Source of the DNA: Palaemon carinicauda
Lineage: Eukaryota > Arthropoda > Malacostraca > Decapoda > Palaemonidae
DNA length: 64,000 nucleotides
Assembly (NCBI RefSeq): GCF_036898095.1
Contig: NC_090751.1
Coordinates: 75,358,680-75,422,679 of the forward strand
Direction: 5' to 3'
The position numbers and the translations under genes were made by a program. The notes below the pieces were generated by a model. It was not told where the DNA came from. It did not search any database and saw nothing but the letters and a program-made list of their open reading frames with translations. Numbering within the stretch: position 1 is the stretch's first letter; each line of letters opens with the position of its first letter. Below, piece by piece: positions 1 through 10,153 of this stretch.

Positions 1-1834
1 GCTGCCTGCAAAAAAGAAGGGGAAGAAAGTTGCCTTGACCTCTCCAAAGGTCCTTCCTTGTCCTGCAAAAGAGACCTGCGCTTAGGCAGAGGCGATACCG
101 ACTGCGACCAGGCGAGACGCGTCACTGCTGCTGCCGCGAGCTGCGGAACCCGACACGAACGGCGGTCGTGTTGACGCTCGCGCGGGGCTGTTGGAGTGCG
201 GGCGCGCAATCGCGAGGAGACAAACGAGCGCGGCCGTGTAGGTGAGTGAGCGCGTGGGCGAGCGGGCGTGCTGGCGCGTGGGCGAGTGAGCGCGCTGGCG
301 CGTGGGCAAACGAGAGCGCTCAGGAGACACTCGCTGAGGGCCAGGGGACCGAGCAGGGGAACGATAGTGTCCTGGAGACCTGTGACGCGTGGGCGAGCGA
401 TGGCGAGTCGACGATCGATAGCGTGTTGGCGAACGCTGGCGCGCAGGCGAGCGATGGCGCGCAGGCGAGCGATGGCGCGTAGAACGCGCAGGCGAGCGAC
501 CGCGCGTGGGCGAGCTGATCGCAGGAGACCTATGTTTCTCCGGATCCGCTGGGCGCTGACGCGTAGGAGAGCGCTTGCGCGCAGGCGATGAATCACGAGG
601 GGGATCTGGAGATCGCCGGCGCTCAGGGGAGCGCTGACGCGCAGGAGATCGCTGACGAGCAGGAGAATGTTGACGCGTCGGAGATCGCTGGCCTGCTGGA
701 GAACGCTGGCGAGCAGGAAGACGACGCGTAGAAGACTGTGCAGGAGCTATCAGCGCGACGCGCAAAGGTGAACGCTCGCAAGTGAGCTCAGGAAGAGGAA
801 GCACGTGGGCGTGCAGGAACTCTGGATGTACGCGCAGGAGACCGCGAGCGTTGCTGCACAAGAGAAAGCTGACGAGCAGGATGGCGAGGGCGAGGAGAAG
901 TTGAGTCCTTGCCCATGTCCTGAACCGGAGTTCTAGGGCGCGTGGGCACGTGTCAGGAACTGGAAGCGCAGGTGCGCGTTGACGAGCAGGAGATCTAGTG
1001 CGCTCAGGAGACAGGTTGGCGCGCAGCAGGAACAGGAGGATGTTCGTTGTCCATAGGAGAGCGCTGGCGAGCAGTGGGGCATTGACCATCAGAAGAACGA
1101 TGGCGAATAGGAGAGCGCTGGCGATCAGGAGAGTGCTGGTGCGCTACTGCGTGTGAACGCGCAGGGAAACCCTGACATGCAAGGGAAGTGCCCACATCGT
1201 GGGCGACACTACTTTTCCCCAAAGGGACCGGTGCCCGTCGGCTGACGAGATCAGAAGACTCCTGGCCATCTGCACAGGAAGTAGGAGGTCTGGAAGGCGT
1301 GGGAGAACGTGAACGATCCCCGGAGAGGTGTAAGGACGCGGCTGCTACAGTCTGCTCCCGGCGAGGAGAGTCCCCATCTGAGGACGGAAGAGGAGAAGAC
1401 TCGAAAAGGCGCCTCTTGACACCCTTATAGGGAGACGGGAGGCCCTTGCGGCGAAGCGGACGATGAGCCTTAAGGCGAAGGCGGCCACAAGGGAGGTCAT
1501 CAGGATCATCAGTCCTCCGAAGAGGAATCTCAGTTAGAGCGCTCCCCCGAGGGGGAGACTTGGCCGCAGGAGAAACTGTGGGACCCCCTTCCCCCTCCGA
1601 AGAATGTACAGAAGGGGGAGGAGAGCCTTCGGCAACGTCATCAACATCAGAAGCCGCAGAGGTTTGACCAGACTCGTCGGAAGCCTCTGCCACCACGACG
1701 TCGACGATAGACAGGATCTACCTCTGCTATCACCGGCGACTGCTTGACAGCGGCCCCCAACTGAATAAGGTCAAAGAGGGTTTCCTTGGAGGGCAGGCCC
1801 TTAAGACCCAAGGAAGCCCAAAGCTGAAAAAGAT
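1..1834 (-). pseudogene. gag: DIRS-A1 gag, central and C-terminal part
   Basis: This is the gag-like ORF of an outer DIRS retrotransposon; its N-terminal part continues at 16057-16498 beyond inserted copy A2. Reading right to left, a conserved segment (QLWASLGLKGLPS, LGAAVKQSP, AEVDP) is followed by an acidic/Ser-Pro region and then, below about 1100, by dozens of Arg-x-Arg-Ser-Pro units that resemble SR splicing-factor tails. Compared with A2 and A4, two bases are missing near 1710 (gacaggatc against gacagaggatc), which breaks the frame after AEVDP. The long RS tract is read in a shifted frame, so the gene is degraded. It runs off the left window edge. Gag is expected to package the element RNA; that role is family knowledge, not visible here. 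Confidence 0.85.
90..1130 (-). repeat. Degenerate short-period minisatellite coding RxRSP units
   Basis: Plus-strand words such as ggcgagcgatggcgcgcag recur with a period near 15 bases. On the minus strand they translate as Arg-Gln-Arg-Ser-Pro-Ala/Thr-like repeats; other frames give Ala-Ile-Ala-Arg-like or Trp-Ala-Ser-like repeats. The same kind of tract lies in the gag genes of A2 (13680-14660), A3 (30850-31620) and A4 (52740-53400). Confidence 0.7.
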
Positions 1835-2060
1835 GACAAATTCGGAGATAATTTGTATTTTTCCTAACCATACAAACCTTAGCTATTTACATTGGGTTTA
1901 CCTTTTAGCGTAGCTGAAATGACGAGCCAATAGTTTATAACGAGAGTTAATTACCCCCGCGCTAGCTAGCGGGGGTAGGGGAGGGGATAGCTTGCTACCC
2001 CCCCCCCACCGGTGATTTGCTTCACTTCACTTGGAGGTAGGACTTGACTTCAGGGCTGGC
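1835..2060. repeat. DIRS-A2 left inverted terminal repeat
   Basis: Positions 1880-2040 match the reverse complement of 15880-16030: the Gly-rich ctagcgggggtaggg block, gcttgctacccc and caccggtgatttgcttcac all recur inverted. The outermost 45 bases differ between the two ends (ttcggagataatttg here, ttacggaataaat there), as is usual for DIRS termini. Confidence 0.85.
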
Positions 2061-2067
2061 GGGCAAA

Positions 2068-2170
2068 TATGTGTAAATAGCTAAGGTTTGTATGGTTAGG
2101 AAAAATACAAATTATCTCCGAATTTGTCATTTGTTCCGTAACCGAAATACAAACCACGCTATTTACATTG
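2068..2170. repeat. DIRS-A2 internal complementary region
   Basis: The first half (gtttgtatggttaggaaaa through gaatttgtc) is the reverse complement of the left element tip at 1835-1886. The second half (atttgttccgtaaccgaaat through tttacattggg) is the reverse complement of the right tip near 16018-16056. The two tips meet head to tail, which is the DIRS hallmark used in models of circular cDNA formation. Confidence 0.85.
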
Positions 2171-2529
2171 GGTGACTTACCCTTTAGGAAGGGTGGAAAG
2201 TCCCCAGCCTTACTGACTTCGGCTTTGCCCGGGGACTCCACCCCTCAGTGAGTAGCACTTGAGAGAAGGAGCCCCTGTACCTCACAAGTTCCTTGCTTCG
2301 CTAGGAACGAGTGGCCTACATATGATGTGTGTGGAGGAAAGTGTGACTCGTCCTATGAAGTTGACCTTGAGACCTTTAGATAGGAATCTAGGATAGGACG
2401 TTCCCAATACCACCTCGTCAGGGTATGGGGGACGCAACAATATGAAGCTTAATACTAGGAGCACAAGGAAGCATGGGTTACCTGCAGAGGTCGAGGTCAG
2501 CTATGCGAGGACCAGGATGCTGCTTCCCC
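2171..2529. other. Conserved non-coding stretch between ICR and recombinase gene, DIRS-A2
   Basis: No convincing reading frame. The sequence (aggaagggtggaaagtcccc, aatgggcctac-like and ccaataccacctcgtcaggg) is conserved in A3 (18050-18420), A4 (49280-49640) and A5 (59100-59465). It is probably the 3' untranslated region of DIRS-A. Confidence 0.6.
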
Positions 2530-2540
2530 AAGAGAGGGGA
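2530..2540. repeat. Target site duplication of Nimb-1, left copy
   Basis: aagagagggga here is repeated at 9004-9014. A4 has the uninterrupted site (ccaagagaggggagactg) near 49628, so the duplication marks both ends of Nimb-1. Confidence 0.8.
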
Positions 2541-2683
2541 GATTGATTGATTGATTGATTTAAAGTTTTCAGGCATCCTGACATCTGAGGTCATTGACGC
2601 CGGTAACATTTAATTTATGTATACAAAAATAAAAAATAAAATAAAATAAAAAATAAAAGAGTATTCAATTAAAATCATAAATG

Positions 2684-5600
2684 TTACATATTTTTCAGAA
2701 GACCTGCTTCTGAAAGAAATCTAAAAATGCCACTTGCATGGTAGGATACATCATTTCCAAGAATCTTGGCAAGGATGAACCTGCCACCCTCACCTTGAGC
2801 CTCAAACAAATATCTATTCCGCAAGTTGTTATAATTGGGGTATTCGGTCAACAAATGCCTTACTGTTAGAGGTACTAAACAGTTGTCACAATACGGTTGG
2901 TGTTGGCCCTTCAGCAGAAACTCGTGTGTCAACCGAGTGTGACCAATACGGAGACGACAAAGAGACGCCTCCCATTTTTGGGGCATCAAATTATACCTCC
3001 AAGGAGATATGTCATTTGTTATCTCTCGCATTTTATTGCCATCTTGACTATCCCATTGCTGTTGCCATTTATTGCAAACCAATTTCTTGATGTCAGGTAA
3101 GAAATCATTACAGGGAATGGGATACCTTCTTGGCAGCAACTCGGATGCAGCCTTCTTAGCCAGTGAATCTGCCTTCTCATTCCAGGACACACCTACATGT
3201 GCTGGAACCCAACAAAATTGAACTGTTATATCTCTCCGTCCAATAATGAAAAGCCATTCTAAAATCTTTAAAACTAGAGGGTTATTAGAATTAAAAACTT
3301 CTATAGCTTGAAGGACACTCCTTGCATCACTAAAAATTGTAAAATTACCCTCCTTCTCCAACGTTATTTTCTCAATAGCGGTTAATATGCCATACAGTTC
3401 GGCAGTAAATATGGAAGCGGTCAGAGGAAGTGCACCTCTACAATTAAAACCATTACTATGTACTCCAAATCTAACGCCAGCATCAGATTTGGAGCCATCA
3501 GTATAGATAAAAGTTGATCCTCTATGTTCTTTAACATGTTCATTAAAAAGAGACCTGGCTTCTACGTCTGACATATTCTTCTTATCTCCAATAAAATATT
3601 TACAAAAAGATATCTCTGGTAGCTTCCATGGAGGCATTGATGATGCCTTGAATGGAAGTACCTTATTTCTAATTATATCCAGACTATTTAATAATCGTTT
3701 CACCCGAAAGCCATAAGGTTGAGGCGATTTCGGGTGCAACTCAAACTATGATGCGTGTCTTACAAAGCTTGCAGTCTGAAAGGCTAGAGAGTTAGGGAGT
3801 CTTTGCAATCTAACCCATACCGAAGAATGGAAGACATTCGGTAAAGGTCTAGAGGTAACTCTCCAGCATCAACAAGGAGACTTGGGATAGGCGAGGTTTT
3901 AAAAGCTCCAGTAGACAATCTAATACCTGCATGATGTATCGAGTTTAATATTTTTAACTGGCTTGGGGTGGCTGAAGAATATACCTCACAACCATAACTA
4001 ATTTTGGAAAAAATCAAGGCCTTGTATAATTTTAAAATAGTATTGCGGTCTGCCCCCACGATGTATGGGACAATACTTTCAAGATACTCAGAGCTTCAAC
4101 ACATTTAGCTTTTAATGCTTTTAAGTGAGAAACCCATGTAAGCCTACAATCAAATATCAAACCTAAAAATTTAGCTTCTCTTGCACATGGTATCCGTTGA
4201 CCTTTAATGTATATATCCGGGTCTGGATGTACTCCCAGGATACGACAAAAATGGACAATGGTAGTTTTACTTGTCGAGAACCTAAATCTATTCATGTCAG
4301 CCCACTGGATAATTTTATCAATAGCGAGTTGGATTTTTCTCTCAACCATTGCCATTCTAGTGACAGCAAATGATATTGAGAGATTATCCACAAATAATGT
4401 TGAGAGAACATCCTGGGGAATGGCTGAGGATATCCCATTAATTGCTAGTGCAAAAAGGGTTACACTCAGCACACTACCCTGAGGAACTCCTTCCTGGCAC
4501 TTACTCTCTGATAAAGTATCCCCAACTCTCACTTGAAAAACTACGAGAAAGAAATGTCTGAATAAATAGTGGCAGCTCTCCTCTCAATACGATTTCATGA
4601 ATGGTTTTAAGTATACCATATCTTCATGTGGTATCATATGCCTTTTCAAGGTCAAAAAATACTGTAACATGGTGCTGTTTGGAAGCAAAGGCTTCACAAA
4701 TAGAAGACTCAAGTCGTATCAACACATCAATCGTTGAGTGCATTTTTCGGAATCCACATTGAATCGATGATAAAATACCTTTCTTTTCAAGGTACCACAT
4801 CAGCCTTGCATTGACCATCTTCTCCATGATTTTACATAAACAAGATGTCAATGCAATAGGACGATAGTTTGCTGCTAAAAACTTGTCTTTTCCGGGTTTT
4901 AAAAAGGCTAAAATAATGGCTAGTTCCCAAACACTTGGGTAACTATGATCATGCCATATTCTATTAATAATGCTTAAAATAAATAGCTTTGTATTAAAAT
5001 GTACATTTTTAATCATTGCATATGGAATTCCATCGGGTCCAGGGGCTGTATCATTGCAATGAGCAAGTGCGGAATCAAATTCTCTTTCAGTGAAAGGAGA
5101 ATTATACGGCTCTTCCCTTCTTGTTGCAAAATTTAAAATTTTCTTTTCTTCAGTGCTCCTATACTGGTGACCAGGGGCTCCTTCACACTTGCTGGATACA
5201 TTTGAAAAATGATTAGCAAGGGCATTGCTAACTTCATTTGCTTCAGTTACATACTGGCCATTCACCTTCAACACTGGTGGTGGGTTAGGGGTGAATTTGC
5301 CAACTATCTTTTTTACTTTCCTCCACACAGAAGATGGTGGTGTTCTACTGTTAATGGAGGAAACAAAAGACATCAATGACTGGCGCCTTGCTTCTTTCAT
5401 GGCACGACGGAACTGTGCTCTACATTTTTTGTACAAAATTAAATTCTCATCAGTTCTGCGTCTACGCAATCGTGTTAGAGATCTTCTTGTGGCTCTGTGG
5501 AGTGCAGTTAGTTCTGAAGACCACCACGGGACTGGTCGTCGTTTGAATAACCCTGTTGTTTTGGGAATTGAATTGACTCCTGCTGTATGAAGAGTTCCAT

Positions 5601-6365
5601 TCAGTAGGTCTATGGCATCATCAACACTTTCAAACTGTTCTGCTCTCCCTTCGATTTCACTTAGCTCAGAAAATTTAACCCAGTCTGCCTTGTCTAGATT
5701 CCAACGTGGCGATCTTTGCAAAGGTGGACCCTTGTTGGTGTTTATAATGATTGGTGCATGATCACTAGTATGCCAATCATCTAATGTTCTCCAATCAAAA
5801 TAAAGAAGGCAGTTAGAGCTTGCAATTGAAAGGTCAATGCATGACAAAGTACCTGTCTGAACATGGAAGTGTGTGGGCTCTCCTGTATTAAGGAGTCCCA
5901 CATCCTCATTCTCCACAATTCATGAGATAATATTGCCCCTTGTGTTGGCCAAAACATCACCCCATAAAGGATGTCTACCATTCATATCTCCCAGTAAGAG
6001 AAAAGGTTGAGGGAGTTGTTGAATGACCTCTGCTATATCATCATATAAAATATTATCATTTGGAGGTAAGTACAGAGAGCATATTGTATATTTTCTCCCT
6101 ATATCAATTTGTACAACAACTGCCTGCAGGGTTGTACGTATAGATATAGGTATTTGGGGAACATCTCGACTAATGTACATGAGACTTCGCCATGGCTCCC
6201 TACTCCATGATCATAAGGTGTCCTATAACTAATATATTCGCGAGGACAAGGGGTATTAGCATCAAGCTTGCTCTCCTGGAGACATACAATTATGGGGGAA
6301 TGCTCGTGAATTAAGAGCTTAAGTTCTTCATATTTGGCCCTCAAACCATGACAATTCCATTGCAA
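2684..6365 (-). pseudogene. Nimb-1 ORF2: endonuclease, reverse transcriptase, RNase H
   Basis: Pieces in N-to-C order. 6365-5920 and the start of 5916-4624 hold an AP-type endonuclease (WNCHGLR, CLQESKL, LLGDMNGRHPLW, SDHAPI). 4900-3784 is the RT (LKPGKDKFLAANYRPIALTS, FFDLEKAYDT, GVPQGSVLS). 3739-2684 is RNase H (YTDGSKSDAG, FTAELYG, SDARSVLQ, NEKADSLA) followed by a Cys/His-rich tail (CDNC, RHLLTECP-like). There are frameshifts near 6180, 5918, 4620-4540, 4050 and 3780. The RT active-site motif is FVDN; Nimb-2 has FVDD. The piece at 6365 has no plain ATG. Nicking of DNA and target-primed reverse transcription is the family role, but this copy cannot make the protein. Confidence 0.88.
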
Positions 6366-6379
6366 AATTGAGGAGAAAA

Positions 6380-8179
6380 CTATGGATTATTTCGGGAAGA
6401 CATCTTGGATGAGGTCTTCTCATTAGCAGTTTTTAATCTAACATTATTACCTGTAGGTTTCTTCAGAGATGGTCTTGTTATGTTGGATTTTACGTTGCTG
6501 TTTTTCTTTGTATCTTTTTTATCTATTTGTTGAGGGGGATGGTGGACCTCAACTTGAATTTCTGATTTATTTAAATTATCATCTGGTTGATCGGCAACAT
6601 CAACTAACAAAACATCATATTTATTTGATGTCATAATTCTAGTATTTCTTATGGAAGGGGGTGAGAGAGATGGAGGTCTCTTTCTTTTACGATTAGTAGG
6701 TTGTGAGTTACCAGGTTTTTGTACCTTCCCCACTACAGGTACACCTGATATCTTGGTGTCAGGTGGAATCTCCATTAAATCAGGCAAGAATATGGCCTGG
6801 GAGAGGTTAGTACTATCCTTTGTAATGGGGGACAAAGGGTTGATAGTGGTGGGCAATGTCTTTTGGTTGATACTCGATGATAAATCTTTAGGAGGAGATG
6901 TTCTTGTCTTAAGCAGCACTTTATCAATAGATGGTGAATTCCTTTTTCGAGAACTACCTACAGTAGTAGGTGGGTGATAGGATTCCCGAGGAAGTTTTCC
7001 TCCTGTTTTTAATGTCTTTGCATAAGTATTAGATTTATTTAATAATCTCTTGGCATGCCCCACGCTTACATGTTCAATAATTGATTTATTGAGGGCAGCC
7101 TCTTCTAACTTATAAAACTGGCAGCTCCTATCATTAGATTTATGATTAGAGTTGCAGTTTAAGCACCTTGCCTCAAATGTACATTCCCTATGGTAAATAT
7201 TGGAGCAAGTATTACAAATTCTTTCACTATTGCAAACTTTGGAGGGATGTCCAAATTTAAAGCAATTATAACATTGCAGTGGCTTTTGCTTAAAAGGTTG
7301 AACTCTGATCCTTTCGTTTTCTATGTCTATGTGGAAAGGTACATCGGCATCCTGGAAAGTAAGAACAATCATTGATGTTCCAGGTACTTTATGTACTTTC
7401 CACACTGATAGAGGACATATAGCCAATATCTCCTCTTCAGTAAATTCATACAGATCCCTATTAAAAACCACTGGGGTTTGATGTCTAATTTTATATCATC
7501 ATTTACTGTCTTCAAATTGGACAGTATAACAGACTGTGTGTATGACTTGGCCTTTTATCAAGTAACTTTTCTTACCAAATCTAGATATATCTCCAGGTGA
7601 GATCGTACCTACCTTCATCTGAAGAAATTTGCATATCTTGAAATAATTTTCCGTACCTCCTACAGATTGAGCAAAAAGCCACATTGGTGGTTTTGGCTTT
7701 CTTTGGGATGGCATATCTGCCTCTATATCTTTATCAGCCCAGTCTGCTGGTCTGTAGACATCCAGATCTTTAGGTGCCGCATCACACAGAGCACCCTTAA
7801 CACTCATATTACCTACTTTAATATCAACAATATTACGGCTTGCATTAAATGCTTCCTCATGACAATTAAATGATAACCAAGATTCCCAATTATCATCTTG
7901 AAGTTTCATTCTAATTTCTTTTATTAATCCGTAACACTCAAATATTTTATGTAGCACATCATAATCAGCTTCTAACGGGATTTGGGTAATGTGCAGGACA
8001 TTCAGTTTTCCTGTGTTGCCTAAATTACCCTTTTTCCGAGTGTTTAAAGAATAGTCCTTTTTAGTTCCTACGTCGTCAACGTTGTTTTCTTTAAATGAAT
8101 TGCCAGAGGTCGTCAACAGTGCCGGGGGCGAGTCAGCATATCCAGGGGAGGTGGGGTCATTCTCACAAGAATCCATCAT
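6380..8179 (-). pseudogene. Nimb-1 ORF1: RRM-like and CCHC zinc-knuckle protein
   Basis: The ATG at 8179 opens a frame with an RRM-like fold candidate (LNVLHITQIPLEADYDVLHK, then a hydrophobic strand pattern) at residues 60-125. At 7499-7504 two consecutive TGA codons interrupt the frame, which then stays open in the same phase to 6380. The second part has CYNCFKFGHPSKVC and two further Cys/His clusters (residues about 280-325), then a basic, Pro/Ser-rich tail. Such ORF1 proteins coat the LINE RNA and act as nucleic-acid chaperones. The ORF ends just before ORF2. If the tandem TGA is not a sequencing error, this copy makes only the RRM half. Confidence 0.82.
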
Positions 8180-9003
8180 AAAAAAGAAAAGAGAAGAGTG
8201 ATTTTTTGAAGTTTGATTTACCTGCTTGAGAACATTAAGGCATCACATGTTGGGAAGGAAATTTACACTTTTCACTACCGGCACAGTGAGAGTATACTTC
8301 CCAGATGGTCCACTCCATACCCTACCCGAAGGATAGCATCAAAACAGATATAGAGGCACAAGTGTAAAATGAACCTGCCTGTTAGGACTGAGACCAAGAA
8401 ACTATGGAATCATCCTCCCCATATCTGTAACGACGGGCTTCCGGCTAAAAGCCGAGAGTCCTACCCCAAGCGTTGGATCCCCCTGGATTCCGAAGACCCA
8501 ACACTTGAGAATAGTTCTGCCAAAAAGGTCCAAACCATCTTCGGGATGGCTGAGATCATCCAATACTCTCACATATAGTTTTGAGCACAAACACCTCCCA
8601 ACCGTGACACCTTTCCCATTCATCAAAGCAGGCAGCAACACCGGATGTGGAAACATGCGCCCAAGTGGCAATAACAGATGTAGAAACATCCATGCCATAA
8701 ATAGAGAGAAAAAAAAAATATTAATAAACACACATATATGTAAATATATACACATATACATATGGGAAATTTTACTGATAGGGTTGGGACAGCAACATGA
8801 AGTTAAGTTTATAATATTAGGAGAAGGTTGAAGCAATATAAAGAGGAAGAAAAAGATAATTGATAGAGAAATTTATATTCGAACTGGGGGAGCAATTTCC
8901 CCAAGTTCGAGAGCCCTCTTGCCCGTCACCAAGTTTCAGCACGGGAGTAGAATGACGTGCTGAAGCTCAGTGACTTCATCAAGGCATTCTCTCATTAAGA
9001 GGG
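8180..9003 (-). other. Nimb-1 5' untranslated region
   Basis: About 820 bases upstream of the ORF1 ATG with no coding signal. It holds an A-rich/TA-rich patch (8700-8770) and ends at the target duplication. The internal promoter of such LINEs would lie at the right end, but I see no motif I can defend. Confidence 0.55.
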
Positions 9004-9014
9004 AAGAGAGGGGA
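9004..9014. repeat. Target site duplication of Nimb-1, right copy
   Basis: aagagagggga, identical to 2530-2540. DIRS-A2 sequence (tgaagaaagaagtaaggg) resumes directly after it and matches A4 at 49640. Confidence 0.8.
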
Positions 9015-9159
9015 AAATGAAGAAAGAAGTAAGGGTCAGACATACTCTTTCATTCACACAGACTAAAACCGGGTAACAACGCCCTCAACCTACTGCTACT
9101 TGTCCATAAAGGAGCCTGAGGTCACACCAGCTGTTGTGCAGCCACCACAGGACCGATAG

Positions 9160-10135
9160 AAAAAGTATCGAGGCTCCTGTGGGTCACGTCCTGCAGGTAG
9201 TGGGCTGTGAAGGTCGTCTCACGCTTCCAGACCCCAGCTTGAAGCACCTGCGTCACTGAGAAGTTTCTCTTGAAGGCCAGGGACGTAGCAACACCCGACA
9301 TTGTGTGCCATAGGGCGACGTGACGGAGGAGGGTCTGGATTCAAGGCGTGGTGGATAACCCTTCGAATCCAAGCTGAGATGGTGTTTTTGGTGACCCTCC
9401 TCTTCGTCCTGCCTGTGCTCACAAACAATGCTCACACTTGAGGATGGACTGCAGCCATTCTCTTCAAGTAGTACCTCAGACACCTCACAGGACATAGTAG
9501 CAGGATCCGGCACTCCAGGGTTCTGATTCTTGGCCACAAACTCAGGGACGAACCTGAACGTTACCTGCCCCCATCCCCTTGAATGGGCGATGTCGTACGA
9601 GAGACCATGAGACCATGAAGTTCGCTAACTCGCTTGGCCGAAGCCAAAGCCAGCAGGAAAGCCGTCTTCCAAGACAGGTGGCGATCAGAGGCCTGGCGTA
9701 ATGATTCGAAGGGTGGTCTCTTAAGAGCACTGAGGACCCGAACCACGTTCCAAGGAGGTGGTCTCACTTCCGACTGGGGCAGGTAAGCTCAGAGCTACGT
9801 ATGAGTAGAGAGAGTTCTAGTGAGGAAGAAATGTCCACGCCTTTCAGCCTGAAAGCCAAGCTTAAGGCTGAGCAATAGCCTTTCACTGCTGAGACAGAAA
9901 GGCGCATTTCCTCCCGCAGATATACGAGGAAGTCCGTTATTGCTGGAATAGTGGCATCGAGTGGAGAGATACCCCTCCCATGACACCAACCACAAAAGAC
10001 TCTCCACTTCGCCTGGTAGACTCCCTCAGAGGACTTTCGCAGATGTCGAGACATTGTCTCCGCAACCTGCTGCGAAAAGCCTCTCTCCGAGAGGAGACGC
10101 TGGACAGTCTCCAGGCGTGAAGCCGAAGCGAGGCC
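9160..10135 (-). pseudogene. DIRS-A2 tyrosine recombinase, broken
   Basis: The N-terminal core-binding part (SSEGVYQAKWRVF) is at 10054-9770. The catalytic part begins PPPWNVVRVL and includes the first catalytic Arg region (LALASAKRVSELHGL) at 9767-9600. The C-terminal part lies in other frames at 9537-9219. Frameshifts fall near 9775, 9600 and 9430, and a segment around 9480-9530 is shortened compared with A4. In an active element this enzyme would recombine the circular DNA into the genome. The gene lies downstream of RNase H on the same strand. Confidence 0.83.
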
Positions 10136-10153
10136 ACGGCCTTGTGAGGGACG

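Larger units (their letters stand above)
2541..9003 (-). mobile_element. Nimb-1: full-length I/Nimb-like non-LTR retrotransposon
   Basis: A 6.5 kb LINE with two ORFs on the minus strand: an ORF1 with RRM-like and CCHC parts, and an ORF2 with AP endonuclease, reverse transcriptase and RNase H. RNase H after the RT, and a short tandem-repeat 3' tail in place of poly(A), point to the I superfamily (I, Nimb and relatives). The 3' tail at 2541-2560 is five gatt units, (aatc)n on the element strand. An 11-base target duplication flanks it inside DIRS-A2. Both ORFs are broken. Confidence 0.88.

Noticed and set aside
246..591. Plus-strand open frames rich in Trp-Ala-Ser or Arg-Ala
   Set aside because: They are alternate frames of the gag minisatellite; the minus-strand frame gives gag and fits the rest of the element.
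8180..8840. Short plus- and minus-strand open frames in the Nimb-1 leader
   Set aside because: No conserved motif, and overlapping frames of similar length on both strands; they look like chance in an untranslated region.
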